Below, piece after piece: positions 9,204-18,073 of a stretch of 64,000 nucleotides of DNA. Numbering within the stretch: position 1 is the stretch's first letter; every line of letters starts with the position of its first letter. Position numbers and translations under genes: made by a program. The notes beneath the pieces were generated by a model. That model was not told the origin of the DNA. It saw only the letters and a list, made by a program, of their open reading frames with translations, and ran no database searches. The stretch is taken from NCBI GenBank assembly GCA_018703155.1, contig JABJGS010000036.1:1-64000 (forward strand), given 5' to 3'. Origin of the DNA: Francisellaceae bacterium. Its GTDB lineage: Bacteria > Pseudomonadota > Gammaproteobacteria > UBA6186 > Azoamicaceae.

Positions 9204-10136
9204 TTATGTATTAAAGAAATTTATTATGTTATTGCTTGCATGTTTTGCCATGTTATAGCGACACTCTATCGTTGAAGTTCCAATGTGTGGAACAATTAAA
9301 CAATTATCTAATTTTTGTAATGGATGTCCAATCAATGGCTCAGGATCAGTTACATCTAGTAGTGCTGCTTGGATAGTTTTATTCGTTAGTGCCAGCACCA
9401 GTGAGTCAGTGTTAACTATACTGCCTCGGCTTAAATTTAAGAGTATTGCATCATCTTTCATTAATTCAAATTCTTTACTTGCAATCATACCGCACGTCTG
9501 TGATGTTTTAGGTACGTTTAGTGAAATAATATCACTAGTTTTCAACAATAACTCTAAATCAACTTGATTGGCAGAAAAATTTTGCTGTTCGCTTGTGCTA
9601 ACCTTACGTCTAGTGTGAAAAATTACTTGCATACCAAAAGCTACTGCTCGCTTAGCTATTGCTTGACCAATTCGACCAAACCCAATTATACCCAATTTTT
9701 TCCCATTAAGTTCATTGCCTAGGAACAGCATCGGTTCCCACACTTTCCATTTATTGTCCTGTACATAACTACTTGCTGCAGGAATCTTCCTAATATAGGT
9801 CAACAATAAAGCCATAGCTAAGTCAGCAGTACTATCTGTTACTACATCTGGCGTATTAGCAATTTTTATTTTATGAAGTTTAGCTGCAGACAAATCTATA
9901 TTATCTGTTCCTATAGCAAAATTTGATATTATTTTAGTTCTCACTGCCTTAGGAAAAACATCTTGAGTGAAAATATTATTAAGCATAGATAATATAGCAT
10001 CGTATTCAAGTAATGCTGTAGTTAGTTCCAGCTTGTCAAGGTGTGCACCAGTATGTATTGTCACACTGAAATTTTTGGATAGCATCTCGTAAGCAACACT
10101 TGGTATAGCACTAGTTATTAATACTTTTTTTATCAT
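9204..10136 (-). CDS. D-2-hydroxyacid dehydrogenase (glyoxylate/hydroxypyruvate reductase type)
   Basis: NAD(P)-dependent D-isomer-specific 2-hydroxyacid dehydrogenase. It contains the Rossmann motif G-F-G-R-I-G-Q, the catalytic Arg in NLSRGSIV, the Asp/Glu pair in ALLDVTDPEP, and the catalytic His in PHIGTSTIE. The frame is open to 10181, but the conserved start is MIKKVLITS at 10136, just after the znuB stop (10138). It may ride on the zinc-transport message although its function is unrelated. The cytosolic substrate is probably glyoxylate, hydroxypyruvate or a sugar-acid keto form; the sequence does not separate these. Confidence 0.85.
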   Translation of the reverse strand: MIKKVLITSAIPSVAYEMLSKNFSVTIHTGAHLDKLELTTALLEYDAILSMLNNIFTQDVFPKAVRTKIISNFAIGTDNIDLSAAKLHKIKIANTPDVVTDSTADLAMALLLTYIRKIPAASSYVQDNKWKVWEPMLFLGNELNGKKLGIIGFGRIGQAIAKRAVAFGMQVIFHTRRKVSTSEQQNFSANQVDLELLLKTSDIISLNVPKTSQTCGMIASKEFELMKDDAILLNLSRGSIVNTDSLVLALTNKTIQAALLDVTDPEPLIGHPLQKLDNCLIVPHIGTSTIECRYNMAKHASNNIINFFNT

Positions 10137-10137
10137 T

Positions 10138-10944
10138 TTATGTTTCTTTTGCTTGCCTATAATGATTAACCACATACCCAAACAGCCAAAGTTTAACAGA
10201 TATTATCACTATGGTTGGTCCACTTGGCCAATCAAAATATAATGACATTATTAAACCTAAAACTACGGAAATCACACCAAACACACTAGCCATTATTGCC
10301 ATTTGCTCTGGCGTCTTTGAAAAAAATCTACTTGTAGCGCTTGGTATAATGAGCATAGCAGTAATAAGCAATACCCCGACTAATCGCATACCGATACCAA
10401 TAGTTGCAACAACTAAAAGCAAGTAAGTAATATTAGCTAGCTTTACATTTATCCCGGAAATACTAGCTAACTGTCTATTTAATGATATTGCAATAAATTT
10501 ACGCCAATGGGCCATAGTAATAACTAACATAAGACTATTAATAACTAATATCCATATTGTCTCATTTTCTGTAACTGATAAGATGTCACCATATAAATAT
10601 CCAAGCAAATCTACTCGAAATGGCACCAAAGAAGTTGAAACTATAATACCTATAGCTAAAGATGCCTGGGAAATAATTCCTAAAATAGCATCTGATCCTA
10701 AAATTTTTCCTTGATCATCTTGTGCAACTAAGACTGCTATTACAAAACCTACTAAGCCTACTCCAATAATAGGGCTAGTCTGTAACCATAGGGCTAAACT
10801 AACACCCATCAATGATGAGTGTGCAATGGTATCTCCGACAAATGACATTCGTCGCCAAATCATGAAAATTCCTAAGGGCCCTGCTATTATCGCAATTGCA
10901 ATGCCTGCTATTGCTGGATGCAATAGAAATTCTATATCAGTCAT
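10138..10944 (-). CDS. znuB: Zinc ABC transporter permease ZnuB
   Basis: About 268 residues with seven to eight hydrophobic helices, member of the ABC-3 family of metal permeases. Inner-membrane channel of the ZnuABC high-affinity zinc importer. Start taken as the ATG at 10944, preceded by GAGG at 8 bases; a GTG lies one codon upstream. It overlaps the end of znuC (10937) by a few bases, which fits translational coupling. With the divergent znuA it completes the transporter. Confidence 0.92.
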   Translation of the reverse strand: MTDIEFLLHPAIAGIAIAIIAGPLGIFMIWRRMSFVGDTIAHSSLMGVSLALWLQTSPIIGVGLVGFVIAVLVAQDDQGKILGSDAILGIISQASLAIGIIVSTSLVPFRVDLLGYLYGDILSVTENETIWILVINSLMLVITMAHWRKFIAISLNRQLASISGINVKLANITYLLLVVATIGIGMRLVGVLLITAMLIIPSATSRFFSKTPEQMAIMASVFGVISVVLGLIMSLYFDWPSGPTIVIISVKLWLFGYVVNHYRQAKET

Positions 10945-11683
10945 CACCAGTTACCTCACCATTAAAGTGATGCACATGATCATGGTTATGTACGTACATT
11001 GAAATACTGGCAGAATCGATACCAAATGTTCTTAAATATTCTGGTTGTTTTTGAATTTCCTCTGGTGCTCCATGACAACATATATGTTTATTCAAACATA
11101 TAACTTCATCCGTACCTTGCATAACTAAATGCAAATCATGAGAAATCATAAAAATTCCCAATTTATACTTAGCCTTTACAAGCTTCATTAATTCATACAA
11201 TTCAGCTTGAGCGGATATATCCATACCTTGAGCAGGCTCATCTAAAACCAATAAATCAGGTTGATTCATTAGAGCTTGAGCGATAAGTACTCTTTGCATT
11301 TCCCCACCAGATAGATTATATAATGATAGGCCTAAAAGTCTGTTTAACTTTAATAGCTCAGTAGTCTCAACATATATTTTCTCATTGAATTTACCATATA
11401 GCTGTAAAAACCTCGCAACAGTAATCGGAATCAATTTATCAACATGAAAATTTTGAGGCACATAGCCCAACTTGATCCCAGGTTTTTTATAAACTTCACC
11501 AGATGTTGGCGCCAACAGTCCTAAAATTATTCTAGCTACTGTAGATTTTCCAGCTCCATTAGGACCAATTAACGTTAAAATTCTGTTTGATACAATATCA
11601 AAATTAATACAATCAAGAATTTTTTTGTTCTGGCACACCATGGAAATATTTGTTAATCTAACTAAATTAGTATGCTCTTGCAC
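10937..11683 (-). CDS. znuC: Zinc ABC transporter ATP-binding protein ZnuC
   Basis: 248-residue ABC ATPase with Walker A GPNGAGKST, signature LSGGEMQR, Walker B LLVLDEPAQGMD and a switch His in FMISHDLH. The C-terminus is His-rich (HNHDHVHHF), typical of ZnuC-type zinc importers. Starts at a GTG with GGGG five bases upstream. Divergently transcribed from znuA across about 58 bases that must hold both promoters. A Zur-controlled pair would be expected, but I could not recognise a clear Zur palindrome. Confidence 0.93.
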   Translation of the reverse strand: MQEHTNLVRLTNISMVCQNKKILDCINFDIVSNRILTLIGPNGAGKSTVARIILGLLAPTSGEVYKKPGIKLGYVPQNFHVDKLIPITVARFLQLYGKFNEKIYVETTELLKLNRLLGLSLYNLSGGEMQRVLIAQALMNQPDLLVLDEPAQGMDISAQAELYELMKLVKAKYKLGIFMISHDLHLVMQGTDEVICLNKHICCHGAPEEIQKQPEYLRTFGIDSASISMYVHNHDHVHHFNGEVTGDD

Positions 11684-11741
11684 ATCAACCCCACTGTGGT
11701 AGACTCAAGCAGGTTTAATCCATGCTAAGGTGTTTATACTC

Positions 11742-12686
11742 ATGATAAGAAGAAAAATTTACCATACTTTACTTATCCTAGCATTTACCATCAGCCATAT
11801 CTGCTTTGCTTCTGATGATTTAAGGATAATAACAACTATAAAGCCCTTTTACAATTTAGTTTCCTCAATAAGTAATGGGATCTCGTCACCGACAGCGATT
11901 CTATTAAATAACGCCTGTCCACACGACTACGCTTTAAAGCCTTCTGATATTAAGAAACTAAATCAAGCAAATTTAGTTATTTGGGGAGGAAACTCAATAG
12001 AGCCATTTATGGAAAAGGCTATTAACAAACTACCTCAAGACGTTACCGTAATTGACTTATCAAAAATAGATGGGATCCATCTACTGCCAAATCGATCTAC
12101 TCATTCTCATAGCCATGGCGAGCATGGTCATAGCCATAACCATGGAGATCATGGCGATAGCTACGATCCACACTACTGGCTTTCACCTCAAAACGCTAAA
12201 GTGATTTTAAAACATATTGCCAAAATCATAAAACAACATAATCCTAGCTATGAGCGATACGTTGAAGACAATTTAAAGACGGCTACAAACAACATAGATT
12301 ATGCCGTTAAATACATAAAAAACAATTTAACTACAAGACAAATAGAGCCATTTCTAACATTTCATGATGCCTATCAATACTTTGAGGAATCATTTTCTAT
12401 CAAATACTGGGGCAGCATAACAATTAATCCTGAAAGCCCACCAACAGCAAAACACTTACAAAATATCCATTCAATGATAAAAAATGAAAAAATAATGTGT
12501 ATTTATGCAGAGCCACAGTTTTCAGCAAAAATTATTAATAGTTTGAAAACTAAGTTTCCTAAAATTGAATATTTAACCTTAGATCCTATGGGTAATAACA
12601 AGGATATAGGTCCTAATGGATATATTGCTCTACTAGAATCTTTAACTGATGGTTATATGGCTTGTAGCACTAAGCGCCAAAGCTGA
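11742..12686 (+). CDS. znuA: Periplasmic zinc-binding protein ZnuA
   Basis: Cluster A-I metal-binding lipocalin-like receptor of the zinc ABC importer. Signal peptide in the first ~20 residues (ending near CFA), zinc ligand His in NACPHDYALKPSD, a His/Asp/Gly-rich loop (about residues 115-138, repeated HSHGEHGH / HNHGDHGD), HYWLSP, a further His in TFHDAY, and a final Asp in TLDPMG. Start taken as ATG 11742, which has AAGG upstream; the in-frame GTG at 11730 has none. Its last 45 bases overlap the 3' end of ubiA on the opposite strand. Confidence 0.93.
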   Translation: MIRRKIYHTLLILAFTISHICFASDDLRIITTIKPFYNLVSSISNGISSPTAILLNNACPHDYALKPSDIKKLNQANLVIWGGNSIEPFMEKAINKLPQDVTVIDLSKIDGIHLLPNRSTHSHSHGEHGHSHNHGDHGDSYDPHYWLSPQNAKVILKHIAKIIKQHNPSYERYVEDNLKTATNNIDYAVKYIKNNLTTRQIEPFLTFHDAYQYFEESFSIKYWGSITINPESPPTAKHLQNIHSMIKNEKIMCIYAEPQFSAKIINSLKTKFPKIEYLTLDPMGNNKDIGPNGYIALLESLTDGYMACSTKRQS

Positions 12687-13529
12687 AAATAAAATAATCC
12701 CTATTTGGTTATTATATAAAAAAGCCGTAAAACAAAGACTAGATTCTTTAGTTTTATACTTTGAAAAAATATATCGCCACCAATAAGCAATTGCTGCACA
12801 CAAACCACCATAAAAAATCATATCAACACGAGCCGTAAGTGCAAATAACATTAGTAAAATAAAAAAAAGACAATATAATACGGTTACAATTTTCACATCA
12901 TAACGGCCAAAAGCTATTGCACTTGATTTTATCCCTATCTTTAAATCATCTTTTTTGTCGACCATAGCATAAATGGTATCGTAAGCGATGATCCAACATA
13001 TAGTTGCGGCCCATAGATAGATTCCAGAAGCAGGAATTTTGCCCAAAATTTCATAATATGCCATTGGTATTGACCAAGAAAAAGCCAAGCTTAAAATAAT
13101 TTGCGGACAACTAAGCCAACGTTTTGTCCATGGATAGAGTACAGCTAGAAATAATGCTCCAAATGAGAGAAATATGGTCCCTAGCTTCAAAGTAAGCACT
13201 AGCCCCAAGGCTACAAATAAAAATATTATGAATAAACTCCAGGCATGAGTAATTGGTATACGCCCAGAGGTTAATGGTCTATTTTTAGTTCGCTCCACAT
13301 GCACATCAATTTTTATATCAGCAATATCATTGATTATACAGCCAGCTGATCGCATCACAAAAACTCCTAAAGAGAAGATAATGAGCAGACGATATTCAGG
13401 AAGACCTCCTTGGGCTGCAAATAATGCTAACAGGCACGGCCATAATAGGAGCAAAGTACCAATAGGTTTATCTGCTCTAATTAATTGCAGGTATTGCGAA
13501 TAAAATATTTTTGTATTTGTATTAACCAA
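12642..13529 (-). CDS. ubiA: 4-hydroxybenzoate polyprenyltransferase UbiA
   Basis: Integral membrane prenyltransferase of ubiquinone synthesis that attaches the polyprenyl chain to 4-hydroxybenzoate. The first Mg-diphosphate motif is NDIADIKIDVHVERT with RPLTSGR following; the second is YDTIYAMVDKKDDLKIG. About 295 residues with eight to nine hydrophobic helices, normal for the family. The N-terminal LQLIRADKPIGTLLLLWP is conserved, so the start lies at or close to the TTG at 13529. Convergently overlaps znuA by 45 bases. Confidence 0.93.
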   Translation of the reverse strand: MVNTNTKIFYSQYLQLIRADKPIGTLLLLWPCLLALFAAQGGLPEYRLLIIFSLGVFVMRSAGCIINDIADIKIDVHVERTKNRPLTSGRIPITHAWSLFIIFLFVALGLVLTLKLGTIFLSFGALFLAVLYPWTKRWLSCPQIILSLAFSWSIPMAYYEILGKIPASGIYLWAATICWIIAYDTIYAMVDKKDDLKIGIKSSAIAFGRYDVKIVTVLYCLFFILLMLFALTARVDMIFYGGLCAAIAYWWRYIFSKYKTKESSLCFTAFLYNNQIGIILFSALALSATSHITIS

Positions 13530-13717
13530 TCTTAACTCTTTTACCTTTAGGTGCTATCAGGAATTCTTCATGATAATTATTTGTAAATGCAGCAAGTATT
13601 TTTCTTGCCAACATCAGCAGAGTCTACAGCATCAAGTTCAGCCACATGCAAACAATACCTATGCAGCAACAAATTTGCCCTCCCGATTGTGCAACCATCT
13701 CTAGTGTGTTTTGGCAT
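13522..13717 (-). pseudogene. Possible small frame-split ORF between the EamA gene and ubiA
   Basis: From an ATG at 13717, 46 codons read MPKHTRDGCTIGR... to a stop. If one base of the A5 tract near 13603 is skipped, the frame continues ILAAFTNNYHEEFLIAPKGK... to a stop at 13522, about 64 residues in all. It sits 6 bases after the EamA gene stop and touches the ubiA start, as an operon member would. No family recognised, and it could be chance. Confidence 0.25.
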
Positions 13718-13722
13718 ACACC

Positions 13723-14679
13723 TTACTCCTTTTCAGCATTATTCTTTTTCATTGGATTTTTCAGCACCACAACCCCAGAGCCGATAAATATCGAGAATAA
13801 CACAAAACACATTCCTGCGGCATCGTACATAGTAAATGATTCACCCATTAATGATATAGCTCCAATAGTCGTAGCTATTGGCATAATACCAGTGAATATA
13901 GCGGCTACACTAGCTGGAACTTTTGTTACCCCTGCAGTCCACAAGTAAAAAAACAGATAAGATAAAAATCCAGTTGCCACCATTTTTGTTAAGTTGTCTG
14001 AGTTAATTTCAACTAAATTATCAAATCCAATGTAATAAAACCAAAAAGGCAAAAATACTACAGTACTAATTATATTTATAGCTAAAGCTTGAACTAATGG
14101 ATTGACCACATTGCCAAGTTTTTTCGCAAGTACCGTATACAAAGCTTCAGGCACCATAGATAAAATTATTAAAAAACCACCCAACATCGCATTCTTTGCA
14201 TGGCTGCCATCACCAGCAGAATCAAGATGAAGTACTATTATACCAACGATCGCTAGCATAATGGCAAAGATTCTCTGCCCACCAATTCGTTCTTTCAAAA
14301 TAAAGTAAGATAGTATTGCTAAAATAGCTGGTAAAGTACTTGTTAAAATTCCAGCCATTGTTGCAGTGGTATAACGCAACCCTGCTAACATGATTAAATT
14401 AAAAAAGATTCCACCACATAGAGATTGTGCAACTAAAACAGCCCACTGTTTTTTGTTTAACTTTAGCGCATAGTCACTAGCACATCCACGTAAGTGTTTA
14501 TATAACAAAGCCGGTATAAAATTAATGATTAAAAACATACTACAAAATATAAATCTAGCTTCAACTTGTGTTAACACAGATACATCATCTTGCATCAACT
14601 GCTTTCCAACAACAACAGATACCCCCACGCCTATTTGCGCAACAATCATCTGTACAAAACCCAAGTATTTTTGGTTCAT
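13723..14679 (-). CDS. EamA/DMT-family exporter
   Basis: Ten hydrophobic helices arranged as two EamA repeats of about 140 residues, the drug/metabolite transporter superfamily. Inner-membrane efflux or exchange carrier; substrate unknown. Start chosen at MNQKYLGFVQ (14679), directly before helix 1 and preceded by AAAGG; the open frame extends to 14745 but the extra 22 residues are not typical. Same direction as the ast genes upstream (146 bases away), so it may be co-transcribed. Residues near 105-150 (GILTSTLPAILAILSYFILKE) show the usual repeat-end glutamate. Confidence 0.85.
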   Translation of the reverse strand: MNQKYLGFVQMIVAQIGVGVSVVVGKQLMQDDVSVLTQVEARFIFCSMFLIINFIPALLYKHLRGCASDYALKLNKKQWAVLVAQSLCGGIFFNLIMLAGLRYTTATMAGILTSTLPAILAILSYFILKERIGGQRIFAIMLAIVGIIVLHLDSAGDGSHAKNAMLGGFLIILSMVPEALYTVLAKKLGNVVNPLVQALAINIISTVVFLPFWFYYIGFDNLVEINSDNLTKMVATGFLSYLFFYLWTAGVTKVPASVAAIFTGIMPIATTIGAISLMGESFTMYDAAGMCFVLFSIFIGSGVVVLKNPMKKNNAEKE

Positions 14680-14824
14680 TAGCCTTTGGAACTCCAGCAC
14701 CTGCTTATTAATGTAGGATAGCAAATAATTATAATGTGAACCCAAAGTCCTTACAAGTACTCTGTCACATAGGAATATTACCTATCTATTAATAAGAACA
14801 CCACCTATTAATTTCAATCATTAC

Positions 14825-16303
14825 TTATAGGTCTGTGCTAAATCCTGGACCTATATGCTCAATACTCGGTACAGCTTCAGTTTCCATACTTGCAACGGGG
14901 TAAGAACAATAGTCAGATGCATAATAGCCACTAGGTCTATGGTTACCACTAATGCCTACTCCACCAAAAGGTGCCATTCCACTAGCCCCGGTCAGTGGCT
15001 TATTCCAATTAACAATGCCAGCTCGAATTCTCTCAAAAAATATTTTGTGTATACTAGCATCTTGAGTAATTATACCTGCTGATAATCCATATTTTGTGTT
15101 ATTAGCGACAGTTATAGCAGCATCCATATTTTTCACTCTTATAACTTTTAATAAAGGTCCAAATATTTCAATATCTTCTAAGTTATCAATTGGTGTTACA
15201 TCAACAATCCCAGGTGTAATAAAAGGTTTATTATCTTCTAAACGTTTTATTGGAACTAGAACCTTAGCTCCACTTTCTTTTAAATTTTGATAGTGTGATA
15301 CAACCTTTTCTGTAGCTTCCATCGAAATTAACGGTCCAATAAATGGTTTTGGCTCAGAAAAAGCATCACCAATTATGATTTTTTTTGTAAGAATTATCAG
15401 CTCTTCTATTAATTGCTCTGAGTATTCTGATTCCACAATAATCAGACGACGAGCACAGGTACAACGTTGTCCTGCAGTTATAAAGGCAGACTGTACAATA
15501 CAATACGCACTAGCACTAAGATCAGAACTATCATTGAAAATTAAAGGGTTATTACCTCCCATTTCTAACGCTATCATACGATGCGGATATTTAGCCATAC
15601 TATTTTGTAATTGCAAACCTACGTTAGAACTTCCAGTAAATAAAATACCGTCAACTTGTGCATTTTCATTTAATGCAACTCCAACATCACTGTAGCCTTG
15701 TACTAAATTAATTACGCCTTTTGGTAAATCAGCCTCACTCCAAATAGCAGTGATAAATTCACCAACGCCTGGTACTAGCTCACTAGGTTTGAAAACAATT
15801 GTATTACCTGCTAATAATGCCGGGATAATATGTCCATGAGGTAGATGTGCAGGAAAATTAAATGGTCCAAATATAGCAAGCACCCCATGTGGTTTATGCC
15901 TTGTATACAAGTTAGTATTATTCTTAAGCTCTTGATGTTGTGTGCCACAGCGTTCTTCATAGGCCAGTAAAGCTGCTTTAAATTTCCCTATCATCCCTAT
16001 AACTTCAGTTTTAGATTCCCAGTGTGGCTTTCCAGTTTCTTGTGAAATCAATTTCGCCAGAGCTTCCTGATGCACTCCGAGCAATTCAGTGTAACGCTCT
16101 ATATACGAACATCTTTGTAGATAAGGTAGGTTTGCCCAAGATGGCAATGCTACTCTAGCACTACGAACAGCTTCATCTATCTGTTCTCGTGTGGCAGAAT
16201 TTCCTTGATATATTTCTTCTAATGTCGATGGGTTAGTGGAAATTATAGATTTACCTCCGCCCAAACACCATTTGCCATTTATATAATTTTTTTCAGAAAT
16301 CAT
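14825..16303 (-). CDS. astD: N-succinylglutamate 5-semialdehyde dehydrogenase AstD
   Basis: 492-residue NAD-dependent aldehyde dehydrogenase of the arginine succinyltransferase (AST) pathway. Catalytic Cys281 in ITAGQRCTCAR, general-base Glu247 in ALEMGGNNPL, oxyanion Asn149 in GPFNFPAHLPHG, and Rossmann GSSNVG (225-229). The short form and the FNFPAHLPHGH block are characteristic of AstD rather than other ALDHs. Begins 13 bases after astA, in one operon with M20 hydrolase, fpr and astA. The pathway partners AstB and AstC are not in this window. Confidence 0.93.
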   Translation of the reverse strand: MISEKNYINGKWCLGGGKSIISTNPSTLEEIYQGNSATREQIDEAVRSARVALPSWANLPYLQRCSYIERYTELLGVHQEALAKLISQETGKPHWESKTEVIGMIGKFKAALLAYEERCGTQHQELKNNTNLYTRHKPHGVLAIFGPFNFPAHLPHGHIIPALLAGNTIVFKPSELVPGVGEFITAIWSEADLPKGVINLVQGYSDVGVALNENAQVDGILFTGSSNVGLQLQNSMAKYPHRMIALEMGGNNPLIFNDSSDLSASAYCIVQSAFITAGQRCTCARRLIIVESEYSEQLIEELIILTKKIIIGDAFSEPKPFIGPLISMEATEKVVSHYQNLKESGAKVLVPIKRLEDNKPFITPGIVDVTPIDNLEDIEIFGPLLKVIRVKNMDAAITVANNTKYGLSAGIITQDASIHKIFFERIRAGIVNWNKPLTGASGMAPFGGVGISGNHRPSGYYASDYCSYPVASMETEAVPSIEHIGPGFSTDL

Positions 16304-16316
16304 TTATCTACCACCT

Positions 16317-17339
16317 TCAGTCCATATTCAATATGTATACATAATCACCAATCGCCACTTTCAATAAATCAGCCGAAATATTATCTAGAGTAACCTCATT
16401 AATATGATTTTGTTTTCCACATGCGAGTGTCAAAGCAAATTCATCTTGGTGTGATGCGACAATCATCTTTTCATTAACACTATTAACAATGTTGCTAACT
16501 ACAACCTGTTTAGTTGCATTAACTGTCTTTATATTTCCAAGATCAGCCTGTACCACAGGTCCTCCATCAAAAATATCTATATAATCGTTAAAATAAAATC
16601 CTTCTTGTTCTAAAAGATTCATAGCTCTATGTGATTCCACATGTGGAACACCTATTACATTAGCCGCCTCATCTTTGAGCAAATCTATATAAATTGGTTC
16701 TCTGGGCAACAAATCAGAAATAAACTGTTTATTTGTTGTTGCCGATAGCAAGTCAGCTTCGATAAAATCAATATCAAAAAATTTGCTACATATGCAATCC
16801 CAAAATGGTGATTGCCCATTTTTATCACTTACACCACGGATTTCAGCAATAACTTTTTCATTGAAATTTTCAGCAAACATAGCCATAAGCATGAATCGTG
16901 ATCTTGATAAACATTCTCCCCTCCGATGCCCACGGAATTTAGGATGTAAATATAATGATACTAACTCTGATGCTCCTTGAAAATTATTAACCATATGCAA
17001 TGTTTTATGCTCAATACTTTTGCCTAGAGATTCACATACTTGGCATACAGTATTAATTTTAAAATTATAAAATGGTGATGCCTTCCCAATTTTAGCTTCA
17101 ATGCCAGAAAACCCTATCATCTTTCCAGTTGATATATCTTCTAATACTAATAGATATAATGGTTCTTCTTTTTCTATTCCAGCAAAGCTATTGACTGCTC
17201 GTTGTATTTTTGCTTCTACAAACGCATTATCTTTGGGGAAAGAAGTAAATCCATAACCAATTTCATTAGCCAAATCCCAGATCTGCCCAAAATCATTTGC
17301 CCGTACAGGGCGAACAAGAAAAGTTTCAGACGAAATCAT
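16317..17339 (-). CDS. astA: Arginine N-succinyltransferase AstA
   Basis: Catalyses succinyl-CoA + L-arginine to N2-succinylarginine, the first step of the AST pathway. About 340 residues, normal length, with conserved LVRPVRANDF at the N-terminus, SELVSLYLHPKFRGHRRGECLSRSR in the acyl-CoA-binding half, and AEIRGVSDKNGQSPFWD. Start taken at ATG 17339 with AAGGA upstream; the open frame has one more GTG codon. Lies 9 bases after the fpr-like gene and 13 before astD. Confidence 0.93.
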   Translation of the reverse strand: MISSETFLVRPVRANDFGQIWDLANEIGYGFTSFPKDNAFVEAKIQRAVNSFAGIEKEEPLYLLVLEDISTGKMIGFSGIEAKIGKASPFYNFKINTVCQVCESLGKSIEHKTLHMVNNFQGASELVSLYLHPKFRGHRRGECLSRSRFMLMAMFAENFNEKVIAEIRGVSDKNGQSPFWDCICSKFFDIDFIEADLLSATTNKQFISDLLPREPIYIDLLKDEAANVIGVPHVESHRAMNLLEQEGFYFNDYIDIFDGGPVVQADLGNIKTVNATKQVVVSNIVNSVNEKMIVASHQDEFALTLACGKQNHINEVTLDNISADLLKVAIGDYVYILNMD

Positions 17340-17350
17340 CACTTACATCC

Positions 17351-18073
17351 TTATATATTTAATCCAGCCACAACATATTTTTCTTTAATGAGATTGCTCT
17401 TATTTACACCCATTCCCAATAAATATGCAGAAGCTTCTTCTACCATTTTGGGGTGCCCGCATAAATAAAATTTATCTTCACTCACATTCACATCTATAGT
17501 TTTTAGTTTATTTTGCACATAACCATTAAAAGAATCACTTTGTGTCTTATCGTGACGGCTATAGCATTTAGTAAGGTTACAATCATCAAGGTTCACTCCA
17601 AAATCTCTGGCCAAATTTTCACATATAGAATCATTAGGTCCTCGACATCCAAAAATCATCTCTAAATCAGCACCCTTAAAAACACCAGATTTAATCATAG
17701 ATATAAATGGGCCAATTCCTGTGCCAGTAGCAACACCGATATATTTACCTGCGGCCGGTATATTTACTACAAATCTACCTAAAGGCCCGACAGCGTGAAC
17801 ACTATGACCAATTTGTAAATTTTTAAAATATTCACTTGCAATACCCCCTTGAAAATATGTATAAATAATTTCAAAATCAGCACCAGGTCTGTTAACTAAA
17901 CTGTAGCTACGCCGTAATACCTTGCCTTCTGTTTGTGGAATAAAAATAGAAATAAATTGCCCAGGAATAAAGTCAAAAATATTTGGCTCAACCAAAGTAA
18001 ATTTCAAACTATATACTCGTGGAGTTATAGATTTTTTTTCAATTAACTTTAATAATAATTTATTGTTTACCAA
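17351..18073 (-). CDS. fpr: Ferredoxin/flavodoxin-NADP+ reductase family protein
   Basis: 240-residue flavoprotein of the ferredoxin-NADP reductase superfamily. FAD-binding R-x-Y-S motif in LRRSYSLVN (about 53-60), NAD(P)-ribose motif GVATGTGIGPFISM (about 112-125), the pyrophosphate-binding FGCRGPND, and a C-terminal KEKYVVAGLNI lacking the aromatic that stacks on FAD in plant-type enzymes. Overlaps the upstream M20 gene by 7 bases, so is translationally linked to it. Why a reductase is embedded in an arginine-degradation operon is unclear. Confidence 0.82.
   Translation of the reverse strand: MVNNKLLLKLIEKKSITPRVYSLKFTLVEPNIFDFIPGQFISIFIPQTEGKVLRRSYSLVNRPGADFEIIYTYFQGGIASEYFKNLQIGHSVHAVGPLGRFVVNIPAAGKYIGVATGTGIGPFISMIKSGVFKGADLEMIFGCRGPNDSICENLARDFGVNLDDCNLTKCYSRHDKTQSDSFNGYVQNKLKTIDVNVSEDKFYLCGHPKMVEEASAYLLGMGVNKSNLIKEKYVVAGLNI

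Noticed and set aside
11684-11741. Zur operator between znuC and znuA
   Set aside because: Expected from biology, but no convincing palindrome is visible in the 58 bases.
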